DNA from: Gnetum montanum
Taxonomy: Eukaryota; Streptophyta; Gnetopsida; Gnetales; Gnetaceae
Direction of reading: 5' to 3'
DNA length: 64,000 bases
Assembly (NCBI GenBank): GCA_015680685.1
Contig: MNCI01016273.1
Location: 247,433 to 311,432 of the forward strand
A model generated the notes under the pieces. That model saw only the letters and a program-made list of their open reading frames with translations. It searched no databases and was not told where the DNA came from. Made by a program: the position numbers and the translations under genes. Of the stretch, positions 47,590 through 59,894 are shown one piece after another; the first letter of the stretch is position 1; every line of letters begins with the position of its first letter.

Positions 47590-49790
47590 GTGATGTTCAA
47601 AACATAAGAAAATGGGTTAGTAGATATGAAAATATTTAAAAACATCCATAACTATACTCTCCCCATTTTTGAATAGCATCAAAAAGGATAAAGCACATAA
47701 AATTAGCTCTAAAATCCATATATTAATACATATAAATTCCTATGGTAGCTAGGGACTAGGATAAAGCATTGAGGTTCAAGGCTATTCAGTAAAATGTGGA
47801 AAATAATGAAATGATGTAAGAAAACCACATAAAGATATCAAAGAAAAGAACCATATATCTATAACTCTTCTACAAATTATCATGTGGTCAATTATCCACA
47901 TAAATTCGCAACTATCAAAAATAACCATCGATCTAGCATCACATCAATCACATATGTGTAAAAGCTTCTTCTCTTTGTGGAATAAAAATTCCAAGATTGC
48001 TCCATCATAGTGATACCATTGTCACAAAAGATATTCATGGTAGCACAATCTTTATACTCATCTTATAAAATATATATCATTTTTAAAATAAAGCAATTTC
48101 AAAGATATACATAATGGTCACAAGAATCTTTGGAAAGTTTAAGGTATATAATCCAACCAATTTCAATAACTTACTAACAAGCCTCCATAATAGAAATATG
48201 AGTACTTATTACTTCATCTTAGAGCCTAATAATAAGAGAGATCGTAAGGAAAGATGTATTCATAGTAATATATTCATATCAAGTTGTATAGAGATGTAAA
48301 AAAAAAAGTACCCATTTCTTAGTAAAATTTTCACAAAGCTAAAGATGTCAAAATAAATAGGATCTTCCCCTTATTGAAATCCAATCTTAGAGTAATGAGG
48401 ATTAAGTAACTTGTCATTTTAAACCAATAAATGCATTAGTTAAATCAATATTTCATGATTCCATCAGTACTTAATTCCTTTAAAAGAATCATGAAGATAA
48501 TTAAATTGCAAGAAAGAAAGGACATGCTTGTAAAAGTAAAATCAAATTCTCATAAAGAAGGACAAATACCAAATAGAAATAAGCAAATGCCCAAAAATAA
48601 CCAAGTAGATTTTTAACATGATATTCAAATAGTAACCAAAATATATTATAAGGTAAAATATTTGTAAGATATCTTAAGCAAGCTTTTATTCTACTTTTAC
48701 CGTGGATACTATACCATACCCTTGCATGATGTGAATCCTTACTTATTTTGGAATGTGATATTTTGTTGTTTGAGTGTTTCTTGGAAAAAGCCGTCAAAGA
48801 CTCCCCCTATATTTATGACCTCCAAGATGACAATAGATAATGAGGAACAGGCTCCTCCTACACGTGTAGCTCTTCTTTGGCTTTTAAGATCATCTTGTAT
48901 TTGTCAAGGATCTAATCATTGTATATCACAAAAGTAATACAGCTATAGGTCAACATTAAGATCTAATGTGGAGACTAAGTTCTCTAATTAGAAATATTGA
49001 TAGCATATTCATGGCTTATTAAAAAAATGGCTAAAATTTCCCAAAGAACATGAGCTAAGAAATAATGAATAGATCAACATAAGAAGTTCAAACCATGCAA
49101 GATTGAAAGTAAGATAAAAGCTGAGGAAGAAATTATTACAAGTGCTACACCACATATTTTCATAAAAACAATTGCATCAAGCTCAAAGTGAATACAAGAG
49201 ATACTCTAAACAATTATTCTAACAACTTTCTAATCTAGACATAACATTTCATAAGTAATGTAAGAACGAATCAAAATAATTTTGGATTTCTCAAATCATA
49301 TACTTATAAATTATCTAGCAAGCAAGGAGATGAAAACTTACCTTGACTTACCTTACTTACATGTGAGAAAAGAAGATTAATGAAGTTTGAGATGAGGTCC
49401 TCTATCATGAAGTACTTCCTCACCTATAGGTTCTTTTTTATTATATCATTTATATGATGCCTCTATTTGTTCATGTTCTTTATGAGAGAATCCTTGATGA
49501 TCATCTGTCTCTTTGAGAAATTTTTTTATTATCCATTTCTCTTCATTTTCAGTAACTATTGCTTGGAAAATTTCCTTACCAAAGCCTTTTTGACAAGACC
49601 AAGCATCAATCTTGTTTTGATCATCACAAGAATAGTTAAATTTCTACTTACTACCACAATTTTTACAAACAAATAAAGTATTCTTCTCATGAATAGTATT
49701 ATAAAACTTGACTATGCTTGAGCTTGAACTTGCATCCTCCTGTATGACTTTCTTCATATTCATTGGCTATTTTTCAAGAGTTTTTTCTTC
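47590..49790 (-). other. Interior of the copia-type element, no pol
   Basis: I found no reverse transcriptase, integrase or RNase H motif on either strand. ORFs at 48501-48797 and 49467-49676 show no domain. Confidence 0.5.
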
Positions 49791-49799
49791 TTGAATATT

Positions 49800-51080
49800 T
49801 TTGCAATCCTTATTTGAAGCAATTAATTGTTAAATCTCATCTTTTATGTTTGAGATTTCTCCTTTCATTTCAATGTGAATAGTATCTAGCCTAGAAATTA
49901 AAAATTTCTTTTCTTTCCTAAGCAAATAATGTAGAATAATAATCTCTTCTCTAAGTTCTCTATACCTTTCATCACACTTACCACATTGTTCAACCATTTG
50001 TGAAGAATTTTCATCTATAAGTGTCATGCATATGAGATGAGAATCTTTAGTAGAGTTTCCTACTTCTTCTTCACTTTGCTCATCATCATCCCAACTCATA
50101 TAAAAGTTGGTCTATTTCAATTCCTCATCATTGGATCTGTCCTTTGGCTAAACCCTGCTATCAATAGGACATTTGGAGGCCATATGGCCTCTTCCTCTAG
50201 AAACCCAACAATTTAGAGGAGAGAAATCTAGGTTAAAATTCAAAAAAAAATTTACCTCTTTCTTTACCTTTGAACACATTGGATCTTTGCTAATATGCAC
50301 CCTTGTTTCTTCTTGTTAGTAATCGTTATACCTTTTTTGAAAGAAAATCAATATCATCTTTACTACCTTCATCATGCTCATTAAGCTTCTTCTCCTTAGA
50401 GGTAGTCTTTAGAGAAATAGGTCTTTCTTAGATGGCTTCTTCGATTATGAGATTCATTTCATAGACAATGAGGGCACTTTGAAGTTCTTCAAATTTCAAG
50501 GTTGAAAAATTTCTAATTTCTTCCATTGATATGACCTTTTGTCTGAATTTTGGTTGAAGAGTTCTAATCATCTTGATGATGACATTGCTCTCAAAAAAAT
50601 CTTTACAGCTACCTCTAATAGCTACAACAATATCATTTACTCTAGAGAAGTAATATTTTATTTTCTCACCTTCTCTCATCTTAAACTTATCACATTTGCT
50701 TTGCAAAACTAACAATTTAGATTGTTTAATAATAAAGGCTCCTTCATACATAGCTTCTAAAGTTTGCCAAATTTCTTTGGCCATTTTATATCCTACTACT
50801 ATATTAAATTTAGATTTATTCAATGCACAATATAAATAATTTTTTGCTTTTGAATCAAACATGAACTTATCTTTCTCCTCTTATGTTCATTTGTTGTAGG
50901 ACTTGAAGATCTTGATGTAGCTATTAATAGGTATGGTATAGCCTTCAAGGATTGACTCCCAAACTTCAAACACCATGGATTTGAAGAATCGTTGCATTCT
51001 AACTTTCCAATAGGTGAAGTTGAACCCATTAAACATGGGTGTATTTGTATAAGATGTTCCCTCCATTTTTCATTCATTGA
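49800..51080 (-). pseudogene. Copia gag (UBN2-like) with zinc-knuckle remnant
   Basis: Minus strand from 51077. The first part reads, across frame changes, as the usual copia gag N-terminus (short of the primer site by a few bases). The best stretch is 50862-50428 with YKMAKEIWQTLEAMYEGAF, LQSKCDKFKMREGEKIKYYF and MIRTLQPKFRQKVISMEEI, typical of the UBN2 gag family. Beyond it are NCWVSRGRGHMASKCP (about 50180-50220), a zinc knuckle missing one cysteine, and a coiled-coil frame at 50099-49830 (ELREEIIILHYLLRKEKKFL). Gag packages the element RNA. Stops show it is dead. Confidence 0.75.
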
Positions 51081-51125
51081 AGTTGATGTTATAGAAGAGT
51101 GCTAGGTTTCATACTAATTGATGAT

Positions 51126-52205
51126 TGTTGAACTTAGAAGAGGGTGGGGGGTGGGGTGGGTGGGGGTGGGGGCGGGGGTGTTGATGAAAAAGTTTCCCAA
51201 ATAAAAAAATTTCTTTAGAGTAAATCACAAAACATATTTAACATGATTTCCACACTTGGAGGATAGTTTGCAAGCACACCTCTGGACTTTTTTGCTCTCA
51301 AATGTGGTTTAGACGGTACCACACCCTATACAATCTCTATGCTCAACAATGGAGTGCTTTGATGCTATGAATCCACTCAACCCTGTAAGGTTTAGAAAAG
51401 ATTTGACTGTTGTCTCCAGGATCCCACAACCTTTACAACTTGAGCTTTGCTCTAGAGTGTTGTGGCACTACACCAATACTCAATTCTACAGGATCTTAGC
51501 AAGCTCAAGAAATATGCCTTCCTACAAGAAGCACATCAACCCTATAGGGCAATAATAGAGAACAACAATCATAAGGCAACAATGCAACTAAGTTTGTTGA
51601 TCCTTGCACTTTGAGATACAACTCGCTTTGACCAATTACAATAGACAAAAGATTGTACAATGAGGAACAACAATTATTACAATTATTGTTTGATAAATAC
51701 AATGAAAGTACAAATGCTTGCTCTTTTTCTAATGAGAATGAATTCTTCTTATAGCCAATATGTTTTTGAAATCATCTCAAAATCTATGCAATGACTAATT
51801 AATGATCGCTAGAGATGTCTTCTCCGAGACTAAGACATCTTTCTACAATGGACTTTCATTTTGTAAAGACTTCTTCTTTTAGAGAGAAAGACATCTTTTA
51901 TTTTCCAAAGTCATCGTCTCCTATTCTATCTTTAAATCTACCAAGATGTCTTCCTTTTCTTGGAAACATCTTCACTTTATAGTAGACATCTATAGTTTCT
52001 ACAAGATGTCTTCTCTGAAAATAATCCTTCAATGCTAAGACTTCCTTTTGACCTCTGAGATGAGCTTTGAAGTCTTTGTCCCTTGTCCAAGATCTTGAGC
52101 TATCACATGCCTTCTTGTCTTAATCCAAGTCCTATAACCACACAAACATACAAACATCTTTGTGCTCCATTTTTCTTAATGTTTTAACATATCAAAAGGT
52201 CAACA
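51126..52205 (-). repeat. 5' LTR of the copia-type element
   Basis: On the minus strand it runs from TGTTGACC (52205) to TTCAACA (51126). Below it, GCTAGGTTTCATACTAA on the plus strand is a decayed complement of the tRNA-Met primer site. A G-rich run at 51141-51180 lies just inside the end. Confidence 0.55.
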
Positions 52206-53005
52206 CATGTAACGACATTAATAGCATGACCTTGCTAAGGGGTGGATCCACTTGCATACTCTTTGTTTTGTATGGTTAAACTTCTTATCACATAGTCATT
52301 TTGCTTTCAAATCCATTATTTCCACTATGAAACATATAGTTTTTGCACTTCTTGGTAATCAAATTACATCCAAGCCTCCTATTCACAAGTAAATTTCAAG
52401 CCTTTTTCATAATTTATCCTTATTCTAGGCTTTTCTAGCTTTCTCTGGATTCTAATTTCATCACCAAACTCTTTTCACATACTTGGTTTTTTAAATGTCA
52501 AAATTTGCTTAAATAGACTACGTTAATGCATCGTAATCAATGCAACACAAAAATTCTATAAATATGCATCAATACTTAACCATTTTGCACATTTATATCA
52601 CAACACTAGGGGATTTTTTTCATTTTTCTAAGTCTAGAGCACCTTCCAAGGACTACAATTTGCAAACCACTTGTTCAAATCAACTTGTTCTTTGAATTTC
52701 AAGCTATCGGAGGTGAGCTTTATGTCATGGGGGCCACAAATCCATGGTCTTTGTTAAAAATGTTTTTGAAATTTTTCTAACTTCCAAAGGTTTAACCAAT
52801 AAAATAATATTAAAAATAACTAATCCACACAAAGTTAAACCTCATCAACAAACTTAGGTAGCTAAATGAATATAATAATAATAAAATAATCAATCTACCA
52901 TAATCACAACTAACCTAAGTGCAACTTGCTCAAAAGAAGAAAGGTATCAAGAGTACTAAAAGTTACACATTAAACACTAGTCCTTGGCTATGTTTATAAT
53001 CATAG

Positions 53006-53887
53006 ATGGCACCAAAGAGGGGACCACAAGGAGAAGGATCATCCTAGCCTAGGTAGAAGTGGCTAAGAGGAGGAAGGAGCTAGTAGCTACAACAACCCCA
53101 AGAATAAGCAGCAGAGACCAATGTAATGGGACTTCTTCAGGAGGAGCCCAAAGGGGAATCTATCCATCAAATTCACATACCTAAGATTAGTTAGTCACAA
53201 TAGGATGAGGAGCTAAGGCCTAGCCCTAATCTAAAGGTTACATTGACCAAGGCCTATCTTGAACAAATTTGTTCCAAGTAGGTCCAAATTTCAATTCTTC
53301 AAGAACTTAACTTTGGTTCCTTCTTGGAGTTGGCTCCAAAGGGAGTCTGCACACAACTACAGGGGTCTCCCATATGGTCCATTCTCTCTTCCAATGGAGA
53401 ATGGTGCATGGGAGAAACCTATCTCTTTAGAAAAAACTGGCAAGAAAATACCATAGTGAAGATAAAGGACTTAACTGTCTTCTACTCAATTAAGGCCATC
53501 GTGGAGGTCCTCAACCGTTCTATCATAAGGGCAACATTGGAAAACATTTCCACTCAAGCAGACCCAGATGTTGAAAAGAAATGTCTCCAATGGTGCTATG
53601 GTATGGACTGTAAGGAATATGATGCAATCACCAAGGTGGAGAGATCCTACTTCAAAATTGTGACCTATCACCTAAACCCAATGGTGAGGCCTTGCAAGAT
53701 CACTGTCTTCTTTGCCCATGCATGTGTCACTCTAAGAAGCAAGTTTCCTATCAAACTTTCTCATCTTATCTACCTCAAGATTAAGAAGTGCTTCAAAGAG
53801 AATGAGCAAGGAAGAAAGACACTTCCCTTCTTGTGCCTAATTCACAAAACTTTACAGAAGGAAAGGCATAGCTCGGTACACCAATGA
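53006..53887 (+). pseudogene. 'Putative plant transposon protein' domain ORF
   Basis: One frame from ATG 53006 (MAPKRG..) through 53887 with stops only in the first 250 bases. The best part includes TIVKIKDLTVFYSIKAIVEV, RSYFKIVTYHLNPMVRPCKI and LRSKFPIKLSHLIYLKIKK, then LPFLCLIHKTLQKE. The arrangement (two-helix core, 'W..fv...l.p..h', 'hG..INvg..I...I', 'LpFP.LIt.LC') resembles the domain called putative plant transposon protein, found in Athila-like extra ORFs. Its biochemical role is not known. The plus-strand ORF at 53259-53456 and minus-strand ORFs are shadows. Confidence 0.55.
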
Positions 53888-54479
53888 TACACTCTATCAT
53901 GCTCCTACCACATCTTGGCATGAGATGATGAAGGGTAAGGGTACTACCAAATTGCTAGAGGAGGAGCAGCCACAACCACCAACTATTAGTGAGACAACAC
54001 CGAAGGCTTGCATAGCTATCAAATGCATGAGAAAACTTTGTGAACAACTACTGCAACAACAACAACAAGAGGCAAGTAGTGGAGAACCATTGGTCTACTA
54101 GCTATTTTTGAGCCATCTCAATGAAGTGACTAGAACCAAAATCTAGCTGGAGGAGACTACTCCACTATTTTCAACTCAACAGATGCAAGTGCCTACAAGA
54201 ACAAATCTAAGCATATGAGAAGTTATGGTGTGCATCCCTAGATAGCAAGAGTTTCTAGAAATTTATGGAAATGCTACAACTTTTTTAGTATGCCTAGATG
54301 AAGGTGAGGGGGCTACTATCCTAGTGATGTAGCACCATGAGTAGTAAACAATGGTAAAAGTGGTGGCCAATTGAGTGGTAGAAGCAATAAACACTCCTAT
54401 AGTAGCCATGCTAGACATAGTTACACTAAAAAATGTATAGTCTTCTATAGGAGTAGGAAGTGAAAAACTTAGTGCAATC

Positions 54480-55900
54480 CAACATGAGGAGGTGTTAGAC
54501 CAACTAGTGAGAACTAGGAAACAGCTTCTAGAGATCTTTAATCTCTTAGAAGAAATCATTTCTACCCAGTCGAAGTTGCTAGAGACGAAGGACAAGCTCA
54601 TCATTGCCAATGTCCAACTTGAGACAACCACCACTAAAAACTTTCAGTTGGATATTAAGGTTATGGAACTAAGAGCACATCTCACTAATCTTGCCATTCT
54701 TAGCTAAGCCAATCATAAGAGATAAAACTTTCTTTTAGGTTCAAAACAAACTCAAGAAAGCTAAGAATGCCAAGGAGATTATGGTCTTCGATGCATCCTT
54801 ATAGAAAGCCCTTTCCTTCAACATTGATAAGGACTTGGCACAAGTCTACAAAAAAAACCTGGTTCTCACCAAGGACATCCATCGCTTGCTTAATGTCAAG
54901 GAGCAAAAAGACCAAATGGTCAAATTTGTAAGTTAGCAACAAGAGCAGGTCAGCAAGATGAACATGGACCTAAGGAGGTTGGTAGCCAAAAACAAGGACC
55001 TATCTATGGAGAAAGTTTGAGTGCTCTACCAAAAGATGGCCATCAATGTAGTTGCTTAGAAAAATAAGGCCCTAAAGTTTGAAAGAGTGAAAAATTAGTA
55101 CAAGGACGAGGTGGGGCTCCTCAAGGAGGTGAATGAGAAAGAAATCCAATTGACCAATGTGAAAATGATTGAGGCCCTCACACAAATCTAGCAAAGAGGT
55201 GATGTATGAAAGTCGATCTTTGATAGCTTGAATGTCTACAATAAGGTAGAAATTTTCTTGAAGGAGTTGCAAATAGAAGAAATGATAGAATACATGAAGC
55301 TCACCAACCTTTGATATGCAAACTTAATGATGCTAACAATAGGGAGACCAAGGTCAAAACTAGAGAAGTAGGTGGCCAGCTCATACCTCCTCTATGAGGC
55401 CAAGTTCAAGCATTACAAAGATACTACGCAAAAGTTGGAGACAACCAACACCAAGCTTGAAGTTCTCAAGAGCCATTTTGCATATCAATGAGTACTTGTT
55501 GAGAAATTGGCTAGAATAATGAATGACTACCACAAATTGTAGAACTTGGTAAAGATGTTCGATATTGAACAAAAATAATTCATGATGTGGTCTGTCAATA
55601 TTAAGGAGTTGTTCCTAGTAATGCCTTGTTTGTGGAACATCCTCATGCCAGCCCATATTGACAAAGTTGCATGAACTATGTACAACCCATGGAGTAAGGA
55701 GGAGAAGTTGAAAGCATTCCTAGATGTTTTTTGTCTTCTACTAGAAGTAGTAGTTGCAATAGGATAGCCTTAGCCTTAGCCACCATAGCCACAAGCACCA
55801 AAGTGTGCTAAAGGTCTTTCAACACCCTAGGAGCCTCCTCCTCCTGGCACTATTTGATCTTCACTTTGTCTTCAACAAGTAGAGGTTTCCTACCATTCAT
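54480..55900 (+). pseudogene. Coiled-coil continuation of the extra ORF
   Basis: Frames shift several times but the text stays helical and charged. LVRTRKQLLEIFNLLEEIIS, STQSKLLETKDKLIIANVQL and KVMELRAHLTNLAI (54492-54707) parallel LLQTGQVMTSLFDIPQDV and STKGKLVIFEVRAEHAEAEV in the right-edge relative. Lysine/glutamate-rich heptad-like text continues to about 55560, then a proline-rich tail (55740-55850). This shows the two elements share the same extra ORF. Minus-strand ORFs here are shadows. Confidence 0.55.
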
Positions 55901-56087
55901 TTTTATAAGGGTGTCTAATTTTGCTATCAAGGACATCCATTTTTGTAATTTTTATAACTTTTGTAATTCCATATAATTCAACACTTAGAATCAAGCAATC
56001 AATAATACCATACCTTTCCAATTTTGTAAAAAGCTTGATTCTACTTTTGTTCATTCAAGGACAAGTTTTCACTCAAGCATAAGGGTA

Positions 56088-56600
56088 TGATGAGTCATTT
56101 GGCTGGCTATGTTGATGAGCATACATTGACATAGCCTCGTTGAAGCATGGTTTGATGCATTGATGCAAATGCATCAACATAGCATCTAGTCTAGCCTATA
56201 TAAATGTGCATACCCATCACATTTATGGCATATTAAGTTAGTAGCATAGTCATGGTCTTGGAGTTTTCTTAGCCCAAAGTTAGAATATTTTCTAACTACC
56301 TACAGTAAGACTTCAAGGATTGTACAAATCCTTATTCAAGCATCAATGTACCTAAACACTTTGATGTGACAACAATAAAGATGGGATTCTTGGAACTCCT
56401 TGCAACACTTAGACTAGGTTAATGTTTATTTCCATGTACTTTACATCCATGTCTTGAGTTAATTGACGAACTTAATGATAATAATAACACATAAGTATGA
56501 CCACTTCGAACATATCACTTAACACTTAGAAATCCTAACAGTGGCTATTTGGTACCCCTAACAATAGACATTTGGTAACCTAGTAGCATTAGAGCAATTT
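56088..56600 (+). repeat. LTR of the truncated relative (3' end uncertain)
   Basis: TGATGAGTC follows the purine tract, the same start as in the 6.4-kb element. A TATA box (TATATAAAT) is at 56197-56205. The far end could not be fixed because no second copy is present. Confidence 0.45.
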
Positions 56601-56950
56601 AGGATGCGAATGGAAAGTAGGCCCAAATGCTTATGTTAGGCTAGTTAGATTAAGGCATTACATAGTTAAATAGTCAATTTCCAATTAATTATCTTTATGT
56701 CATATTAAGATTAAATAAAATAAAATATAAAATATAAATAATAATCATGTGCCTTGGCTTACACTTAAAAATACACATGAGCTTACACAAGTGAAGCCAA
56801 GAAGACAATGATCATAACTCTCATGACACTATCTTTTCCCATCAATATATTTAGGTGCTAAGTCCATAGAATTCGACTAGGTTGCTAGTTAAGGCTTATG
56901 ATTAGTATGGTTGGATAATTGATAAAGGTTTTACAAGGCATAACCTCGAC

Positions 56951-57468
56951 AATCATTACAATTAGAAAATTATAAATTATGGATGGATTGTGCCCTATTA
57001 CAAAGAGCTACTAATGGTTATTTTTGACTAGATGTTGTGTTGTGATATGATAAACTCATAAAATCTTGAGTATGACAAAAGCAAAACGCTATCAAATTCA
57101 CTACCTAATCTACTTTAAATTACATTAGAGTAGACATTATTATTGCCTTGGATAAACAAATGGTGGTTAGGACTTGTTGATAGGTCAGCAATGTAATCAT
57201 TACAATTAGAAAATTATGAATTATGGATGGATTATGCCCTATTACAAAGAGCTACTAATGGTTATTTTTTACTAGATGTCGTGTTGTGATATGATAAACT
57301 CGTAAAATCTTGAGTATGACAAAAGCAAAACGCTATTGGATTCACTACCTACTCTACTTTAAATTAAATTAGAGCAGACGTTATTATTGCCTTGGGGCGG
57401 AGTCTCGAGCGAACTACTCATTGGGATAAACAAATCGTGGTTAGGAATTGTTGATAGGTCGGCAATGT
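56951..57468. repeat. Tandem duplication, about 244-bp unit, two copies
   Basis: Copies start at 56951 and 57195 with AATCATTACAATTAGAAAAT and are nearly identical. The second carries a roughly 30-bp insertion (GGCGGAGTCTCGAGCGAACT and neighbours, about 57396-57424). A third start (AATCATT) is cut off at 57469. The array ends about 700 bp upstream of the GDSL gene start. Confidence 0.85.
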
Positions 57469-58080
57469 AATCATTGACCAAATAAAGGTACATTCAAATC
57501 ATGTGTTCCTAAAGCTAAGCTAAGTGAGATCGCACAATGATTTCCCTCCTATCATCATGCTAGAAGTTGTTATTTTTTAAATTTGTTTGATACTTTTTGA
57601 CCATTGTAATTAGCAAGAATGGAAGATGCTTGGTTATGCCCTAAATCGATGATCATTCGATGCTTCTGGAAGATATATATGGATTGAACGGTCAACTCCG
57701 CGGCTTTGCGCCGTGGAGCCTAAGAAACCGATGCCTTAACTGTTTAATTCGTCATGGTGAAGATATATTATATAGCACAGACATTTGCCAAAACCATCTT
57801 GCAAGTTCATCATTCACACATTTCACGAGTTAAATACAAGGATTTGTTGAAAATTTGACTTGACGAAGCCAACTCTCTTTGAATGTGGGAATACATACAA
57901 GACACTGCCGACAAATGACAAGTCATGGCTTATGACATAACCATGGTTGATTACAAAAAGAACAAAAACAAGTACAGTAACCTAGGGCTACTTTAACTAT
58001 TTAAGTAGGATCCTGCCGCCCGAGTACTTCATTATTTCCAATTCCCACAACCGTTCTTTCCTGCTCTGCTGTATTTAGGT

Positions 58081-58087
58081 TTTATAT
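58081..58087 (+). promoter_or_regulatory. Possible TATA box of the GDSL gene
   Basis: TTTATAT, 80 bp before the start codon, in a stretch with higher GC than the flanks. It is the only TATA-like word at a suitable distance, and the transcription start is not known. Confidence 0.3.
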
Positions 58088-58166
58088 CGTACCTGAATTC
58101 CGCAACCATAAAAGCAAGAGCAAGGATTGTCCCAGTGATAGCGGTCCATAATCACAGATCAAAAGC

Positions 58167-59894
58167 ATGGATGTGAAGCAGAGACAAACGTGTTTTACCA
58201 TGATTTTGGTGTTACTGACTCAACTGTGGATTGTGGCTGATGCAAACCAAAGTAGCCACCACCACAACAGCAAGGCTGTGAAAGCCTTGTTTGTGCTAGG
58301 AGATTCAGTGCTTGATGTGGGAAATAACATATATCTTCCACAATCAGAGATCAAGAGGAACTACTATCCTTATGGCATCGATTTCCCCAATAGAAAGGCC
58401 ACTGGAAGGTTCAGTAATGGCAAAAATTCTGCAGATTTCATGGGTACTGATTTATTTTTCATCAGACACTAGTAGTAACGTGATGGGTTTGATTTCACCT
58501 TGGTTAGTTAATTTAGGATTTTTGGGTTGTGTGTTTATGGGTTTTTTATGGGATTTCATGTGGGTATTAAAATGTTAAATGCAGCCGAGAAGCTGGGACT
58601 TGGAAACCTGTCTCCACCACCATATCTCTCAATGAATGGCATTCACTCCCTCAAGGATTTCACTGGTGTAAATTTTGCTTCTGGTGGTGCAGGAATCCTA
58701 AACCAAACCATCAATGGTGGTCCGGTATTACTCTGGTGAAACCTGAATTCTGAAATTGAATTCCATCATTATATGCAATCGCTAGCCATTTAAGAAATTA
58801 GGCCATTATTAACTTGTATACATTTCCATACTGCAAGTATTCATAGAGCTATTGGTATATGAAATGTAGGGATATCTCCTGAATTTTTGTAAGCTGAAGC
58901 TTAGAGATGTGTTGTTTGTGATTTGATTTGGTTTGGACAGAGCCAGTGTATTCCCCTGAGCTACCAGGTGCAGTACTTCAAGAAGATCCGTCGAAATCTT
59001 ATCCACAAACTGGGCAAGAAACACACTGAAAAGTTTTTGGCAAAGAAGTCGATATTCTTATTCAGCATGGGAAGCAATGATCTCACCTCTTATTCTACCA
59101 ATCAAAGTTTTCCTGAGTTTTTAAATCTCCTTATTTCCTCGCTGCAGACTCAGTTGCAGGTACGCTAGAATATTTTCTTTCTGCTTTTTTCTTAAACAGC
59201 TAAAATATCTAAAATATTTTGGTTAGAATCAGAAAGCTATCTAGAGGCAAATTTGGCTTGAATTTGGGGTTCTCAATTGGGAATTGGGTGAATGATACTG
59301 CAGCAAATCTATGATGCTGGGGCAAGGAAAATCGTGTATCTAGCTATAGGACAGTTGGGATGCGTTCCCGAACTGAGGCTTAACACAAGAAATGGAGACT
59401 GTTTTGAGCAGGCAAATAACATGGCATTAGCATTCAACAAAGAACTGAATTCTCTCCTTGTGAATATGAGCAAAAGCCTTCCAGGCTTCAAATATGCACT
59501 TGTTGACACTTACAGCCTGTTTGCTCAGTACATCAACAATTACAAATCATTTGGTTGGTCTTCATCCTCTTTCCCAAATGTTAAATTCAACACCAGATGC
59601 TTTTCCGCTTTGATATATTTAATTATGGAGTAGTAGGTTTGTTGAAAACTAATATAATACCTTTCCACAGGCTTTAAAGATGCTGCTGACGCATGTTGCG
59701 GTGGAGGGAGGTTGAATGCAGAGTTGTCTTGTTTGCCCAATTCAACTTTCTGTCCAGACAGGGCAAAATATTTGTTTTGGGATTCATTCCATAGCAGTCA
59801 GAGATTGACTGGATTGATGATAGGAAAACTCTTCAACGGAACATCATCGGTTATTCAACCATTGAATGTAGCAGATCTGGTTGCATCACCCTAA
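58167..59894 (+). CDS. GDSL esterase/lipase, five exons
   Basis: The only host gene here with a full structure. Exons by frame and GT-AG borders: 58167-58443, 58585-58724, 58941-59159, 59304-59553 and 59671-59894. They total 1110 bases, 369 residues, usual for plant GDSL lipases. Residues 1-26 form a signal peptide-like hydrophobic segment, so the enzyme is probably secreted (cell wall or apoplast). Block I is FVLGDSVLDVGNN with the catalytic serine. Block II is NFASGGAG, block III GSNDL, and block V DSFH with the catalytic aspartate and histidine (the usual HP is HS here). A cysteine-rich ADACCGGG precedes block V, as in the family. The family hydrolyses acyl esters such as cutin precursors, lipids or acetylated wall sugars; the substrate cannot be told from sequence. 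Intron phases match the common five-exon plant layout. ORFs running into introns, and minus-strand ORFs, are shadows. Confidence 0.93.

Larger units (their letters stand above)
47500..52205 (-). mobile_element. Copia-type element with gag but no visible pol
   Basis: On the minus strand: a 5' LTR (52205 down to 51126), a tRNA-Met-like primer site (about 51098-51117), gag (51077 to about 50100), a long unrecognised interior (49800-47580), a polypurine tract (complement of CTCCCCCTTTTTGG, 47576-47589) and the first 75 bp of the 3' LTR (47574-47500). Reverse transcriptase and integrase were not found. The rest of the 3' LTR is lost or replaced near 47500. Confidence 0.6.
52206..56087 (+). mobile_element. 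Truncated relative of the gag-only LTR element
   Basis: Begins where the copia 5' LTR ends, in sequence similar to 35220-35800 of the 6.4-kb element (GGATCCACTTG, then CATGGGGG). It contains a transposon-protein/coiled-coil ORF and a polypurine-like GCATAAGGGTA directly before an LTR start at 56088. The left part, with gag and the 5' LTR, is absent or displaced by the copia insertion. Confidence 0.6.

Noticed and set aside
47343-47645. 100-codon minus-strand ORF with many cysteines
   Set aside because: Runs through the LTR start and polypurine tract of the copia-type element; no conserved domain.
54263-54634. 123-codon minus-strand ORF
   Set aside because: Antisense of the coiled-coil extra ORF, whose plus-strand text matches a relative elsewhere in the window.
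58312-58578. 88-codon plus-strand ORF with hydrophobic end
   Set aside because: Out-of-frame reading through GDSL exon 1 and intron 1.
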